Shown: positions 43,233-53,946, numbered from the stretch's first letter. The stretch: DNA of 64,000 nucleotides from Hyphomicrobium sp. (GCA_003987725.1 RXJH01000002.1:100461-164460); one strand, 5' to 3'. Notes: generated from the letters alone by a model not told the origin. Numbers and translations are program-made.

Positions 43233-45026
43233 CTATTTCAAACTTACCTCGGGAAAATAGAGTCCTTCCTGTCGACGGATCCACCACTGGCCGGTCTCCG
43301 CGTGGGCTGCCGGATCGGCAAATCGATAGTCGAAGAGAAGCGCGCGCACGCGTTTGGGCGGATGGTCGGGAAACGGGTTTGAACCAAGCAGCGCAAGCAC
43401 GGGTGCGCTACCTTCGAGTAGGCGTCGAAGGAGACGTTCGAACCACGGATTTTCCGCAAAGCTGCTGTTGGCCGCGAACCACATTTGCCAATCGAGCCGC
43501 GGCTGATGCGGGATATTCCACGATGGGCGTCGATCGATTGGCCCGGGCTTATAGCGGAAGTCGTACTCGCGCCAGCTCTGCCCGTCGTCCGAACCCTCAG
43601 CAATGATCTCCGGCCGGTTCATCGTTGTCGTTGCGAACGGTCCATAGGCATTGACGATGAGCCACGGCGAAATCGCTTGAGTTATGGAATTCACAACGGG
43701 CAGATTTGGCAATGCCAGTGCCTGCACGATGCGATCGACACCGACCGGAACGACCAAGAGCGTCAGTACGAGCGCGCAAGCCGTCGCGGCCTTGTCCGGC
43801 CGCGGCGCATGATTTTGGATCCAGAGGCTCAGCTTTTCAGGAATAATGCGTCGGATTGCGGCGTCATCGAACAGAAAAATGCAAAGCGCCATCGTCAACA
43901 GGTTGAAAAACCCGTAGTTGCCCGTGAGCATGATCAGGGCCTGGAAAATCAGGATGCACCAAGCTGCAAATGCCCGCAGCCTGCGCGGTAGAAAGATCAG
44001 AAACACGAGAATGAGCTCAATGACGAGCGTCGCCGCAGTTCCGGCCGCGAGCATCCAGGGTGGCAGCTGAGCCGCGTACCACGCCAGCGGCGTTGGGAGA
44101 GGCTGCGACATGAAATGGTACTGGAGCGCAGTAAGATCATGCCACGTCGTCTGTGCGGAGACGGCCTTCACGATTCCGGACATGAAAAGATAGCGGAAGA
44201 TGAGCCAGCGGTAGAGCCAGACGACGATGCGTGAACCCGCCGTCAGGAAAATTGCCAGGAAGCCAGATTCGAGCAACAGCAGGTCCCACTGGTAGCTCAT
44301 GAAGACCTGGCCGGCGTAAACGCACGACAGGTAAAGAACGAATAGCCCGACCAGTGCCGCGCGGGTCCATATTCCGAAAGCGACGAGAAGCCCCAGAAGA
44401 ATGCCCAGACTGGTCGCCGCGAAAAGCGCGGTATCGTTGGCATTCAGCCAGAACAGCGTCGGCATTCGCCAGTAGGCTGACACACCCCATCCCTGACGTG
44501 CTGCATTCAGATATTCGCCGGCGGGGAGAATGCCCCTCTCCCCGACCAACCCCTGGATTTGCACCGCCAAGGAAGTGAATGCGATAACGTAAATGCCGCC
44601 GAGCAACCGGAGGAATAGCCACGAGACGAGTTCATAGTGCTCAGGCTCCAGGTGTGCTCCCCACAAGATGTAAGAAAGCCGGCTAAGCAGACCCCTGCGC
44701 CGTGCCAAGAACGCGTAGGCCCATTCGCTCGCACCGGAAAATCCTGGTATGCGCTCGTACATCCACCACCAGGCGGCACGCCCCGGCGCGTGACGCAAGG
44801 TCCTGTAGGTTGCCGCTGCGCCTGCGTAGATTGTGCCGTCGGGCTCAATGAGTTGAATGGCGCGTACGAAGCTTTCTCGAGGGATGGCGGGAAAATCCCC
44901 GGCCGCCTCTTGGTAAGGCCGGTAGACGACGCGGTCGCCGGTTTGCTGCTTCCAGTAGTCTATCCAATAGCGACAGATCCCGCAGTCGCCGTCGTAGACC
45001 AGTGTCGCGCGTCGTTCGGCGGGCAT
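43233..45026 (-). CDS. Fusion of DCC1-like thiol-disulfide oxidoreductase and lipase maturation factor domains
   Basis: A 597-residue protein. Residues 1-115 are a DCC/DUF393 domain with DGDCGICRYWIDYWK (the CxxC site) and RPYQEAAGDFP. Residues about 130-480 form a polytopic membrane part (YILWGAHLEPEHYELVSWLF; SYQWDLLLLESGFLAIFL; TGNYGFFNLLTMALCIFLFDD) of the lipase-maturation-factor/HTTM type. The C-terminal part has NRPEIIAEGSDDGQSWREYDF and RLDWQMWFAA, diagnostic of LMF1/LMF2-like proteins. The two functions may act together in folding exported disulfide proteins. No lipase gene adjoins. Confidence 0.85.
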   Translation of the reverse strand: MPAERRATLVYDGDCGICRYWIDYWKQQTGDRVVYRPYQEAAGDFPAIPRESFVRAIQLIEPDGTIYAGAAATYRTLRHAPGRAAWWWMYERIPGFSGASEWAYAFLARRRGLLSRLSYILWGAHLEPEHYELVSWLFLRLLGGIYVIAFTSLAVQIQGLVGERGILPAGEYLNAARQGWGVSAYWRMPTLFWLNANDTALFAATSLGILLGLLVAFGIWTRAALVGLFVLYLSCVYAGQVFMSYQWDLLLLESGFLAIFLTAGSRIVVWLYRWLIFRYLFMSGIVKAVSAQTTWHDLTALQYHFMSQPLPTPLAWYAAQLPPWMLAAGTAATLVIELILVFLIFLPRRLRAFAAWCILIFQALIMLTGNYGFFNLLTMALCIFLFDDAAIRRIIPEKLSLWIQNHAPRPDKAATACALVLTLLVVPVGVDRIVQALALPNLPVVNSITQAISPWLIVNAYGPFATTTMNRPEIIAEGSDDGQSWREYDFRYKPGPIDRRPSWNIPHQPRLDWQMWFAANSSFAENPWFERLLRRLLEGSAPVLALLGSNPFPDHPPKRVRALLFDYRFADPAAHAETGQWWIRRQEGLYFPEVSLK

Positions 45027-45259
45027 GATCGGAAGTCCTGCAGGCGCGGACAGGCGAACGCATTACGGAGTGCATTGAAAGCCGGTCCGGAAACTGGCAA
45101 TCTCACCTTGAGTAACGGGGCGAAGTCATCGCTCACTGCACTGCAGAAAATCACATTTCCAAAATCTGGACTTGCTTACTCCGCCCTGTGAACTCGAAGC
45201 ATTCACCTGCGCGAATGGCACGAAAAATTCAAACCAATATTTTTTGGGGAGGTGATTTC

Positions 45260-45448
45260 ATGGCTGATTCTGCTCTGGGAATTTTGCAGCGTGAGGGTGA
45301 GCAGCGTGGCGCAACCGGGCACGTTCCCGACACCCAAGACTTTGACGAGCATGTGCGGTTCTACCAAGGCGCGCTTCGGATTGTGAGAATGTTTCTCGCG
45401 TTCATGGCGGCACTCCTGCTGGGCATGTATTTCTTTCTCGTCAGATGA
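45260..45448 (+). CDS. Small membrane protein, aa3-type oxidase subunit IV-like
   Basis: A 62-residue protein with one C-terminal helix (MFLAFMAALLLGMYFFLV) preceded by QDFDEHVRFYQGALRIV. This DxxEHxxxY...F pattern followed by one helix resembles bacterial aa3-type cytochrome oxidase subunit IV. ATG at 45260 has GGGGAGGTG upstream; the longer frame from 45188 lacks one. No oxidase genes adjoin, so the assignment is tentative. Confidence 0.6.
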   Translation: MADSALGILQREGEQRGATGHVPDTQDFDEHVRFYQGALRIVRMFLAFMAALLLGMYFFLVR

Positions 45449-45905
45449 ACTTCGCTGGCTGAGCTTGGATTCGCGTCCTGCTTTCCTTTCCATACTGGAA
45501 GGAGAGATAGGGGGACCGTCCGCGACGCCGCGCACGTGATTGCCGTTCAGATCGCTAAGATAGAGCAACAAGGCGCCGCCAAAAGAAGTGTGCGCGCGCC
45601 CACTCCAACTTGTGAGCGGCAAGATGATATTGTGATCATCTCGCGTCAGAGATCAGCTTCTGGCGAGACAATCACCATTGCACGAATAACCTGCCCCCGG
45701 GAAACGAGCGCCGTGGTACGGCAGGAACCCATTTAATGGCGAAATCAATAGCTTATTAATGGGAGTAGATACAAATTGCACGAATTACAGATAATCTCTT
45801 CTCACCTAATGGTTTTTTTTAAGAAGGATTCACGAACTTCATAATACGCCTTTTGAGCGTTTGTTGAATCGGGAAAACACCGACAAGACGCCTGAAGTGG
45901 ATCCC
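45449..45905. other. Intergenic region before the GGDEF-EAL gene
   Basis: About 450 bases. The last 130 are AT-rich (ATTAATGGG, GGTTTTTTTT, 45750-45830) and probably hold the promoter of the signalling gene. The frame of that gene is open from a TTG at 45861. No other gene is supported. Confidence 0.5.
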
Positions 45906-48578
45906 ATGTCGCAGAGCTCAGAGCCCCGGCGCTTATTCTTTCCATTGGATCTTGGCGCTTTCGACCTTCACGGGCACGAGCTTCGTGAGATCGTCGGCAC
46001 AGCGGTAGTATTTGGCATCATTGCGTATTTATCGATGGCGTTCACGCCGAGCGACGGCGTGGCGATCGTTTCACCTTCGAACGGTATCCTGCTTGCCGCA
46101 CTGCTATTTGTTCGCCGCCCGTCCAGCCGCACGGCAATTATCGCATTCTCGATGATTGCAGATGTTATCGCGAACGCCACAACCCATCACACTCTGTTGA
46201 CCAGTATTGGGCTTTCGTTGATCGACGGCCTCGAAATTATTATTGCGTTTTCCATCCTCAAATCTAGGGAACGTCTGCCTTTCCAATTCAAAGGCATACC
46301 CTCGCTATTGTCATTCAGCGTGGCGGTCTTTGCGGCCAGCGCCGCCGCCGCAATACTCGCGGGAACTGTTCATTCATTCTCGCAAAAGGCCGTTGATGCG
46401 CACTCTCTGTTTTCTCTGTTTGCCGCGCACTTGCTAGGCTTCTTCACAGTTACGCCGGCGCTCATTCGTTTTCTGGGAAGATCGAAAACAATACATCCAA
46501 CGCCGTCGTCCTATGAAAGATTTGGCCTTCTCGGGTTGCTGGTCTTTTTGCCGGTGATCATGATCGTCACCTCTCAGTCGCCATTTGGTTTCGTGATCCT
46601 TCCAATCCTCGTCGCAGTTGCTTATCGGCTTGGACCAAAAGATACGTCTACGGCGGTCCTGCTGCTGTCCGGAACGGTTCTGATCTGCTCCGCGCTTGGC
46701 TACGATCCCAGTGCCAACATTGCACCAACGTCGCTCCTGAGCGGCCCGCTGATCCTTCAGCTTCGCATTCTCACAACCATATTCACAGTCATGCTGTTGG
46801 CAGAGACGATCGCGTCGCAAGCACGCCTGCGAGCGCAACTGTCGGCCGAATTGGCCCGCCGCTCGAAATTGAATTGTCACCTCAAGTCACAGGAAGAAAC
46901 GCTCACTCTGCAGAAGGCTGAACTCGAGAGAGCCCATAATAGATTGAGGGAAGCCATCGATATTTTGCCGGAAGGCATGGTCATTCTCGATGCTGACAAT
47001 CGCTATGTCGCGTGGAACAGGCGGTACGCCGAGATCTATAGCCAGACGGCCGATTTGCTTTCGGTCGGCGGAAACTTCATTCTTGAAAATGCTCATCATC
47101 CGGAAGCTCGGCGCATCGATGATGCGTCGCTCGCGGATAAGTCTTTGCGAGCATCTTCAGACCCGCGCGAGCAGTTCCTCGACGGCCGCTACTATCTTGT
47201 CGAGGAGAAGCGGACCAGCGAAGGTGGACTCATAAGTCTGCAAATCGATATCACGGACATAAAGAAGCGCGAGAGTTCCGCCGTCTATATGGCGCGACAC
47301 GATGCACTGACATCGTTGCCAAATCGCCATGTGCTGACCGAGCGCATGCACGCAGCAACCACCTGCGAGCATCGCGGAGAGGGCATGGCGCTATTGCTTC
47401 TGGACCTCGATAATTTCAAGACAGTCAACGATACGCTGGGCCACGCCGCAGGGGATGAATTGCTGCAGGCTGTGGCTGATCGGCTCAGAAACGCACTCCG
47501 GGAAAGCGACACCGTAGCCAGACTTGGAGGCGACGAGTTTGCTGTGCTGGTAAAGGTTTCGCAGCCGGAAACGGCCGGAGCCACTGCTGCTCGGGTTCTC
47601 AATGTATTGAAAAATCCGGTTCGTATTGGCGGCAAGGATGTGGTGTGTAGCGCGAGCATCGGCATTGCCGTCACCCCCGACCATAGCAGCGAAGCTATCG
47701 AACTCTTCCGGCTGGCCGATCTCGCGCTCTATGCTGCCAAAGAGACGGGCCGCGGCACCTACCGGATATTCGAGCCTGAATTGGACATCAAGTTCAAGGC
47801 CAAGGCTCAGCTTGAGACAGAGGTTCGCGAGGCCATTCTTGGCAAGCAATTCGAAATTCACTACCAACTCATCACCTCCCTTTCGACGCTGAAGCCCATT
47901 GGAGCCGAGGCCTTGGTGAGATGGAGCCACCCACGGCAAGGATCCGCATCGGCCGCGGACTTCATAATGATTGCCGAGGAGATTGGATTGATCTCCGAAC
48001 TTGGAGCCGAAATTCTTCGGCGAGCCTGCCTTGAGGCAGTGACGTGGCCGGACGAAATGAGCGTCTCGGTCAACGTCACAGCTACGGAACTCGAGGCCGA
48101 TAATTTCATCGATACGGTCAAGTGCGCTCTGGCTGATTCACGACTTGCCGCCGATCGCCTTATCATTGAGGTCACAGAATCGACGGTGATGAAGGATGTC
48201 GAGCGCTCAGCACGCGTCCTGCGAAATATAAGGGAATTGGGCGTTGAAGTGGCCATGGACGATTTCGGCACTGGTTACTCGTCCTTAGGGTCGTTGGCGA
48301 AGGTACCCTTTCAAAGAATCAAGATTGATCGGTCGTTCGTGCGCGATCTCGCAGCATCTCCCGAAGCTCGCGCGATCCTTGCCACGATTGTTGATCTCGC
48401 AAAAACACTCGGCATGGCCACCACGGCCGAGGGCATCGAAACCGCAGAACAGCTCAGTATCGTCAAGAATTATGGTTGCACCTCGGTGCAGGGTTATTTG
48501 TTCCATCGGCCACAACCGGCAGAGCAGGTGCGGGCTCTACTATGGAATCCCTGCGACACTGAACAGAATGCAGCATAG
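45906..48578 (+). CDS. MASE1-PAS-GGDEF-EAL cyclic-di-GMP signalling protein
   Basis: An 890-residue membrane protein. Order: MASE1-type membrane sensor with about eight helices (1-310), coiled coil (about 315-350), PAS domain (IDILPEGMVILDADNRYVAW, about 355-465), GGDEF domain (LTSLPNRHVLTERMH; LARLGGDEFAVLV-like site RLGGDEFAVLV, about 475-640) and EAL domain (GAEALVRWSHP; VEVTES-like IIEVTEST; DDFGTGYSSL; TTAEGIET, about 655-885). Both catalytic motifs look intact, so it may make and break c-di-GMP. ATG at 45906 is chosen; TTG at 45861 is possible. Confidence 0.92.
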   Translation: MSQSSEPRRLFFPLDLGAFDLHGHELREIVGTAVVFGIIAYLSMAFTPSDGVAIVSPSNGILLAALLFVRRPSSRTAIIAFSMIADVIANATTHHTLLTSIGLSLIDGLEIIIAFSILKSRERLPFQFKGIPSLLSFSVAVFAASAAAAILAGTVHSFSQKAVDAHSLFSLFAAHLLGFFTVTPALIRFLGRSKTIHPTPSSYERFGLLGLLVFLPVIMIVTSQSPFGFVILPILVAVAYRLGPKDTSTAVLLLSGTVLICSALGYDPSANIAPTSLLSGPLILQLRILTTIFTVMLLAETIASQARLRAQLSAELARRSKLNCHLKSQEETLTLQKAELERAHNRLREAIDILPEGMVILDADNRYVAWNRRYAEIYSQTADLLSVGGNFILENAHHPEARRIDDASLADKSLRASSDPREQFLDGRYYLVEEKRTSEGGLISLQIDITDIKKRESSAVYMARHDALTSLPNRHVLTERMHAATTCEHRGEGMALLLLDLDNFKTVNDTLGHAAGDELLQAVADRLRNALRESDTVARLGGDEFAVLVKVSQPETAGATAARVLNVLKNPVRIGGKDVVCSASIGIAVTPDHSSEAIELFRLADLALYAAKETGRGTYRIFEPELDIKFKAKAQLETEVREAILGKQFEIHYQLITSLSTLKPIGAEALVRWSHPRQGSASAADFIMIAEEIGLISELGAEILRRACLEAVTWPDEMSVSVNVTATELEADNFIDTVKCALADSRLAADRLIIEVTESTVMKDVERSARVLRNIRELGVEVAMDDFGTGYSSLGSLAKVPFQRIKIDRSFVRDLAASPEARAILATIVDLAKTLGMATTAEGIETAEQLSIVKNYGCTSVQGYLFHRPQPAEQVRALLWNPCDTEQNAA

Positions 48579-48591
48579 CCCACCACTGATT

Positions 48592-50313
48592 TCAGTCTGA
48601 CTTTTTCATCGCATCGCTGGCACTTCCACCCTTCCTCAAAAAGCGCGCCTGCCCTTTTTCAGGAGACAGCTCGGCGCCCAACTGCTTCAGCGCGTCGGAC
48701 GTGTCGAACCTATCGAGCATAATTTCAATCAAGACTGGTCCGTCATTTGTCGCCTGAGCGTGCGCGAGTGCATCCTCGAGCTCGTCTTCGGTGGTCACGC
48801 GCCGCCCCCAGCCTCCGCCGAACACCTCCGGGAGCTTGTGATAGGCCCACGGTTGAATGTCGTTATAAGGCCCCTCGTGGATGACCCGTTCTGTTGTGTA
48901 GCCATCGTTATTCAGGAGAAGCACGATGGCATTGCTTTTTCTTCGACAAAGCGACGAGAGTTCCTGGGCCGTCATCTGAAAAGCGCCGTCGCCGATGAAC
49001 GTCACCGGCCGTCGCGACGGATCTGCGAGCGCCGCGCCGAGCGTCGCAGGTAGCGCATAGCCGATCGAGAGGTAAAAGGCCTGGCCGATAAAGCCGACAT
49101 CGTGGTGCATCACGAGATCCGCAGCGAGGAAAATCGAGTCACCGGTTTCCGCGATGACCGTCGTGCCCTCTCCGATGAAGGCGTTAATCCGCTTTGCGAC
49201 CCGGCTCACCGTGAGGGTGCGGCCGGTCTCAACGGTGAAGCCGGTGTCCAATAGGCGCGAAACGCTCGTGAAGGGAGGATGAGATAGACCGCCCGGCGGC
49301 ATGCGGTCAGCCAACCCCGCGACCACATCCCCGATCCATACCTGTTCGTAGACATGCTGGCTGATCTTCAAGCGCCCGGAGTTCGCGAGGATCATGTGAC
49401 GGCCCTCGAGCCGACCGGTGTACACACCGAAGTTGATATCGCTGATCCAGGCCCCAAGGCACAGCAGGACATCACTATTCTCAACAATATCGCAAATCGT
49501 CGGACGCGAGGTTCCGCCTTCATAGACACCGATCGCCTGCGGATGAAGTTCGGAAATGACTGTCTTTCCCAGAAGCGTCGTCGCAACCGGCAGCGCGCTC
49601 GCCTCAACAAGCCGGCGGAATTCTTGCATCAAGCCGTAACGATGCAGTTCGACACCACCCAGAATAACCGGCCGGCTCGCCGTTGAGAGAAGCGCCATCA
49701 CCTCATCGAGCGCCTCCCCCAGCGCATCAGGATCGGACGGCGGCCGCGCAGGGGCGGCGAAGGTCTCTGGCGCTTGGCACGACCGATCCACCATATCGAC
49801 AGGGATCTCAATCATGATCGGCCGCTTTTCCGCGATGCAGAGGGCAAGCGCGCGATCTATGCGCTGTGGCGCATCGACGGCATCGTCCAGCAACACAGAG
49901 GCCACCGTGATGTGGGAATAGGCATGCTGCATCGTTGCGACATCTCCCACGCCGTGATGCAACAGCATCGGCGAACGCCGTTGCATTGTGCGCGGCCCGC
50001 CGACCAGGACGACCAGCGGCACTTGCTCCGCGTAGGCGCCCGCCACAGCATTCATGGCACTGAAGCCACCCACGCCCCAAGTGAGACAGATACAGCCGAT
50101 GCCGTTGATGCGAGCATAGGCGTCAGCCGCATAGCCAGCGTTGAGTTCATTACAGGTGCCGACGAATTCGATACCGCCCTCGATGAGACGGTCCATGAAC
50201 GTCAACACATAATCGCCTGGCACGCCGAATGCGTGCTTGAGACCGATCTGCTTCAGACGGTCAATGAGATATGTGGCGACCGTCGCTTGCATCGTATTCG
50301 TAGTTAGAAGCAT
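48592..50313 (-). CDS. TPP-dependent alpha-keto acid decarboxylase (pyruvate/indolepyruvate type)
   Basis: A 573-residue enzyme of the PDC/IPDC/KDC family that decarboxylates a 2-keto acid to an aldehyde. Seen: FGVPGDYVLTFMDRLIEGG, the activating Glu in TCNELNAGYAADAYAR (about residue 48), the paired His in LLHHGVGD (about 115), and the TPP/Mg motif IGDGAFQMTAQELSSLCRRK ending NNDGYTTE. Pyruvate, indolepyruvate or phenylpyruvate cannot be told apart. It stands alone; an Ehrlich-type or indole-acetate role is possible. ATG at 50313 with AGG upstream is chosen, with MQATVATYL at 50292 an alternative. Confidence 0.9.
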   Translation of the reverse strand: MLLTTNTMQATVATYLIDRLKQIGLKHAFGVPGDYVLTFMDRLIEGGIEFVGTCNELNAGYAADAYARINGIGCICLTWGVGGFSAMNAVAGAYAEQVPLVVLVGGPRTMQRRSPMLLHHGVGDVATMQHAYSHITVASVLLDDAVDAPQRIDRALALCIAEKRPIMIEIPVDMVDRSCQAPETFAAPARPPSDPDALGEALDEVMALLSTASRPVILGGVELHRYGLMQEFRRLVEASALPVATTLLGKTVISELHPQAIGVYEGGTSRPTICDIVENSDVLLCLGAWISDINFGVYTGRLEGRHMILANSGRLKISQHVYEQVWIGDVVAGLADRMPPGGLSHPPFTSVSRLLDTGFTVETGRTLTVSRVAKRINAFIGEGTTVIAETGDSIFLAADLVMHHDVGFIGQAFYLSIGYALPATLGAALADPSRRPVTFIGDGAFQMTAQELSSLCRRKSNAIVLLLNNDGYTTERVIHEGPYNDIQPWAYHKLPEVFGGGWGRRVTTEDELEDALAHAQATNDGPVLIEIMLDRFDTSDALKQLGAELSPEKGQARFLRKGGSASDAMKKSD

Positions 50314-50465
50314 CACACAACCTTGGAGCCAGTGAAATCAATTTTGGTCGATCGGCATTGTCAGACAGGATATGTTTCGAAAAACGCTAGCGCACGCTAA
50401 ATTACAAAGAGAACTCGAGCGCGGCAGTCCCGATTGTAGTCAGTTGGAGCGATGGGACTTCAATT

Positions 50466-51257
50466 ATGCAGGAAAGTAACGGCAGCTCGTCTCGAATCTC
50501 CGGTGTTCTCCTCGATCTAGGAGGCGTAATTTATGTGGGCAGTACTCCCATCAAAGGAGCACTTGCAGCGGTCGAGCGGCTTCGCCTTGCCGGTCTACCG
50601 CTCCGCTTCATCACAAACACGACCAGACGCTCAAAGCGTCGGGTGATGGACGATTTGTGCAAAATGGGCCTGCACGTCTCAAACGACGAGCTGTTGACTC
50701 CGGCTACTCTCGTGCGGGCATACTTGGAAAAGCATATGCTGTCGCCATTTCTCGTCGTTCATCGCGAATTGGAAGAGGACTTTGCTGATCTCCCTTCTGA
50801 CCGCACTGAGGCTGTCGTCGTCGGAGACGCGGGAGAATACTTCACCTACGACCGGCTCAATTGCGCTTACCGGAAGCTCACGGAAGGCGCACAACTTTTG
50901 GCGCTCGCAAAGAACCGAAACTTCAAGGACGCAGATGGCGAATTGAGCCTCGACGCCGGCCCCTTCGTTACCGCGCTCGAGTATGCGACCAACAGCAGGG
51001 CCACACTTTTTGGCAAACCGTCATCCGATTTTTTCGGCGCCGCCATCGAAGATCTCGGATATTCCGCGAGCAAGATCATCATGATAGGCGATGATGCAGA
51101 GGCCGATGTTGAAGGCGCGATCTCTGCAGGCTTGATGGGCATTCTCGTTCGAACCGGTAAGTATCGTCCTGGAGATGAATCCAAGTTGCCCTCTGCGCCT
51201 GACCTTGTCGCCGAAAATCTCGAGGAGGCGGCTCAATGGATTTTGGCTCACCGTTAA
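50466..51257 (+). CDS. HAD-superfamily hydrolase, HDHD2/LHPP type
   Basis: A 263-residue phosphatase-like protein. Motif I is [11 protein letters not shown]: the second Asp of DxD is replaced by Gly, as is usual in the HDHD2/LHPP branch (DLSGT, DISGV). Then [13 protein letters not shown] (motif II), [11 protein letters not shown] (Lys, motif III) and [20 protein letters not shown] (motif IV). Cap type II. The substrate is unknown. It ends overlapping by four bases the end of the convergent slipin gene. Confidence 0.88.
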   Translation: MQESNGSSSRISGVLLDLGGVIYVGSTPIKGALAAVERLRLAGLPLRFITNTTRRSKRRVMDDLCKMGLHVSNDELLTPATLVRAYLEKHMLSPFLVVHRELEEDFADLPSDRTEAVVVGDAGEYFTYDRLNCAYRKLTEGAQLLALAKNRNFKDADGELSLDAGPFVTALEYATNSRATLFGKPSSDFFGAAIEDLGYSASKIIMIGDDAEADVEGAISAGLMGILVRTGKYRPGDESKLPSAPDLVAENLEEAAQWILAHR

Positions 51258-52039
51258 CTTGAGGTCGGCGGCTCCTGCTCTCCTTCGCCCCAACGTTTGC
51301 CAAGATGACCGAGGAGGTCCATCGGCAACGGAAAGACGACGGTCGAGGAGCGCTCGCCAGCGACGTCGTGGAGCGCCGCAAAATAGCGCAGCTGCATTGC
51401 CTGCGGTTCCTGCGCCAGGATGCGGCCAGCCTCGACGAGCTTTTCTGCCGCCTGCTGCTCGCCCTCGGCGTTGATCACCTTGGCGCGGCGCAGACGCTCT
51501 GCCTCGGCCTGCTTGGCGATGGCGCGCACCATATTTTCGGCGAGGTCGATATCCTTGATCTCGATGTTTGCGACCTTAATGCCCCAGGCGTCGGTCTGCT
51601 GATCGAGGATCTCCTGGATGTCGGCGTTGAGCCGGTCACGTTCGGCCAGCATCTCGTCGAGCTCGTGCTTGCCGAGCACGGAGCGCAACGTCGTTTGCGC
51701 GAGCTGGCTCGTCGCGGCCATGAAATCCTCGACCTTGATAATCGCCCGTTCCGGATCGATGATCCGGAAGTAAAGCACGGCGTTGACTTTGACCGAGACG
51801 TTGTCGCGCGAGATCACGTCCTGCGGCGGCACGTTGTGAACCACGACCCGAAGGTCGACCTTCACCATCTGCTGCACGAAGGGAATGAGGATGATGAGGC
51901 CGGGGCCTTTGACCCCGGTGAAACGGCCGAGCGTGAAAATCACGCCACGCTGATATTCGCGCAGGATGCGGATCGCCGCGGAAAGGAAGATGACGGCAAT
52001 CACGGCGACAAGCAGGTAGGGCAGATAATCGAGCGTCAT
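51254..52039 (-). CDS. SPFH-domain protein, slipin/stomatin type
   Basis: A 261-residue membrane-anchored protein. It has an N-terminal helix ([18 protein letters not shown]), then [40 protein letters not shown] and [20 protein letters not shown], the classic slipin pattern. Slipins form oligomeric rings in the membrane together with a partner NfeD protease; that gene lies directly upstream and overlaps by four bases, a very common pair. Confidence 0.95.
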   Translation of the reverse strand: MTLDYLPYLLVAVIAVIFLSAAIRILREYQRGVIFTLGRFTGVKGPGLIILIPFVQQMVKVDLRVVVHNVPPQDVISRDNVSVKVNAVLYFRIIDPERAIIKVEDFMAATSQLAQTTLRSVLGKHELDEMLAERDRLNADIQEILDQQTDAWGIKVANIEIKDIDLAENMVRAIAKQAEAERLRRAKVINAEGEQQAAEKLVEAGRILAQEPQAMQLRYFAALHDVAGERSSTVVFPLPMDLLGHLGKRWGEGEQEPPTSS

Positions 52040-53451
52040 GGGGGCTCTCCTTCGGCGGTCGCCGTGTCCGACCGGCGCCGCACCATCAGGGTCAGGCCGC
52101 TGACGGTCGCCACCTCGACCGTCTCGCCGGGAGTGAAGGTTTCATCGCCGCGGGCCTGCCACCGCTCGCCATTGGCACGCACGTGGCCCTCCCCCGCCCG
52201 CCAGTCGAGGATCTTCGCCGGCAGGCCCTGCATCGCCTCGCCGCCGACGCGCGGCTGGCGGCGGCGCGCTCGCCAGAGCGCACGACCAACGAGGGCGACC
52301 AGAGCGAAGACCAGCATCGCGGCGACACCGACGACAGCCGGCGAGAGGCGGAAGCCGGGCGCCTCGACCTTGAACAGCATCGCCGTGCCGAGCAGGAAGG
52401 CGGCGAGACCGCCGAGCCCGAGGACGACGGTGGGATTGAAGGCCTCGACGATCAGGAAGGTGAGCCCCAGCAGCATCAACACGAGACCGGCATAGTCGAT
52501 CGGCAGCAGGTTGAGCGCATAGAGGCCGAGCAGCAGCGCAATGGTGCCGACGACGCCGGGTGCCACCGCACCCGGGCTCGTGAACTCGAAGATCAAGCCG
52601 TAGACGCCGACGAGCATCAATATGACGGCGACATTCGGATCGGTAATCACCGAGAGCAGACGGATGAGCCAACCCGGTTGCAGCGTCTCGATAGTGAGGC
52701 CGCGGGTTGCCAGATGCTCCGGGGCGCCACCGTTCACAGCGACGGTACGGCCGTCGATCTTCGCCAGCAGCTCGGTCGTGTCTCCGGCGATGAGATCGAT
52801 CGCGCCGGCCTTGAGCGCTGCGTTGGCCGAGAGGCTAGAAGCCTCACGCACGGCCTCCTCCGCCCAGTCGGCATTGCGGCCGCGCAGCTCTGCCAGGCTA
52901 CGGATAAAGGCGACGGCGTCATTGGTCATCTTCGCCGTCATGGCGTCTTGTGAGGGCGCCGGCGTCACGCCCTTGTCGCTGCCGCTCTGGTCTTTTTTGT
53001 CAGGCGGACCTGGAAGTCCCGGCATGGGGGCGCCGATCTCGACCGGCGTCGCCGCGCCGAGATTGGTTCCAGGCGCCATGGCCGCAACATGCGTCGCATA
53101 AAGGATGTAAGTGCCGGCACTCGCAGCATGCGCGCCAGACGGTGACACGAAGCCGACGACCGGAACCCGCGAGGCGAGTACGTCGGCGATAATCTCGCGC
53201 ATGCTGGTGACGAGGCCGCCGGGCGTATTGAGGCGCAGGATGACGATTTCAGCACGGCGTTCGTCTGCGGTCGCCAGCGCCTCCTTCACGTACCGGGCGG
53301 TGGCGGGACCGATCGCGCCGTCGATATCGATCTCAAGTGCAAGCTTAACGGAACCCACCTTGTCGGCCGCGAAGGGCGGCGAGAGGGTCGCCACGACAGC
53401 GGCGAAAGCAGCCGCAACAAAAAGGGGCGCGCGCACCAGTTTCACGCTCAT
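52036..53451 (-). CDS. NfeD family membrane-bound serine protease (ClpP class)
   Basis: A 471-residue protein. After the signal segment ([20 protein letters not shown]) comes a ClpP-like protease domain (about 30-225), with [20 protein letters not shown] and [20 protein letters not shown], holding the catalytic Ser in AASAG; the partner Lys is expected after it. Then four to five helices (about 300-400) and a C-terminal OB-fold NfeD domain. It cleaves hydrophobic C-terminal tails such as that of slipin. ATG at 53451 is chosen as it starts the signal peptide; the frame is open to 53505. Confidence 0.92.
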   Translation of the reverse strand: MSVKLVRAPLFVAAAFAAVVATLSPPFAADKVGSVKLALEIDIDGAIGPATARYVKEALATADERRAEIVILRLNTPGGLVTSMREIIADVLASRVPVVGFVSPSGAHAASAGTYILYATHVAAMAPGTNLGAATPVEIGAPMPGLPGPPDKKDQSGSDKGVTPAPSQDAMTAKMTNDAVAFIRSLAELRGRNADWAEEAVREASSLSANAALKAGAIDLIAGDTTELLAKIDGRTVAVNGGAPEHLATRGLTIETLQPGWLIRLLSVITDPNVAVILMLVGVYGLIFEFTSPGAVAPGVVGTIALLLGLYALNLLPIDYAGLVLMLLGLTFLIVEAFNPTVVLGLGGLAAFLLGTAMLFKVEAPGFRLSPAVVGVAAMLVFALVALVGRALWRARRRQPRVGGEAMQGLPAKILDWRAGEGHVRANGERWQARGDETFTPGETVEVATVSGLTLMVRRRSDTATAEGEPP

Positions 53452-53602
53452 AGCTCCCTGCAAAGCCGATCGCGGCATGCGATAAGCCCACACGAAAGCA
53501 ATCAACGCCGCTGGGGATCAGCTTCCCAAGCAAGCGGCGGCTTCAGTCCGCAAACCTCCGCGCATATCACCGGCCCCGGCAGGGCAACGAACGGGCTAAA
53601 AG

Positions 53603-53824
53603 CTAGCTTGCCCCATGCGCCTGCCGCTCGGCGTCATCGGCAGCCCGACGAAAATCGTCGGCTTCCTTTTGCCAGGCTGCCTCATTGCCGACCAGGGACG
53701 GAGAGATGACGAGGACCGCGAAAAGTGACATATGCTCGAGCATTTCCAGCGACGGCACCTCGCGCTCAACACTCCGCGCGTCGGCCGTTTCGTAGATGAT
53801 GCTCTGCGGAAGAGTGGTCCCCAT
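53603..53824 (-). CDS. Small hypothetical protein
   Basis: A 73-residue acidic protein (SIIYETADARSVEREVPSLE, then EHMSLFAVLVISPSLVGNEA, and a helix DDFRRAADDAERQAHGAS). ATG at 53824 follows GGAGGG with good spacing. A competing frame (53596-53865) has no such site. Family unknown; it lies within a stretch of small stress-type genes. Confidence 0.45.
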   Translation of the reverse strand: MGTTLPQSIIYETADARSVEREVPSLEMLEHMSLFAVLVISPSLVGNEAAWQKEADDFRRAADDAERQAHGAS

Positions 53825-53946
53825 CGGAACACCCTCCAAGCGGTACCGGCACCAAACGCCGGCATTTCAAGAAAAACATGGGCAACTGCGGCCGGAGTTT
53901 CAATGCCCCGGTCGTTGGCTGCCGAAGATATTCAGACCGTAAAGAA

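Noticed and set aside
51305-52495. 396-codon plus-strand ORF
   Set aside because: Antisense shadow of the slipin and NfeD genes, which have clear motifs.
53596-53865. 89-codon minus-strand ORF competing with the small gene at 53603-53824
   Set aside because: No ribosome site, and Arg/Ser-rich composition typical of a shadow frame.
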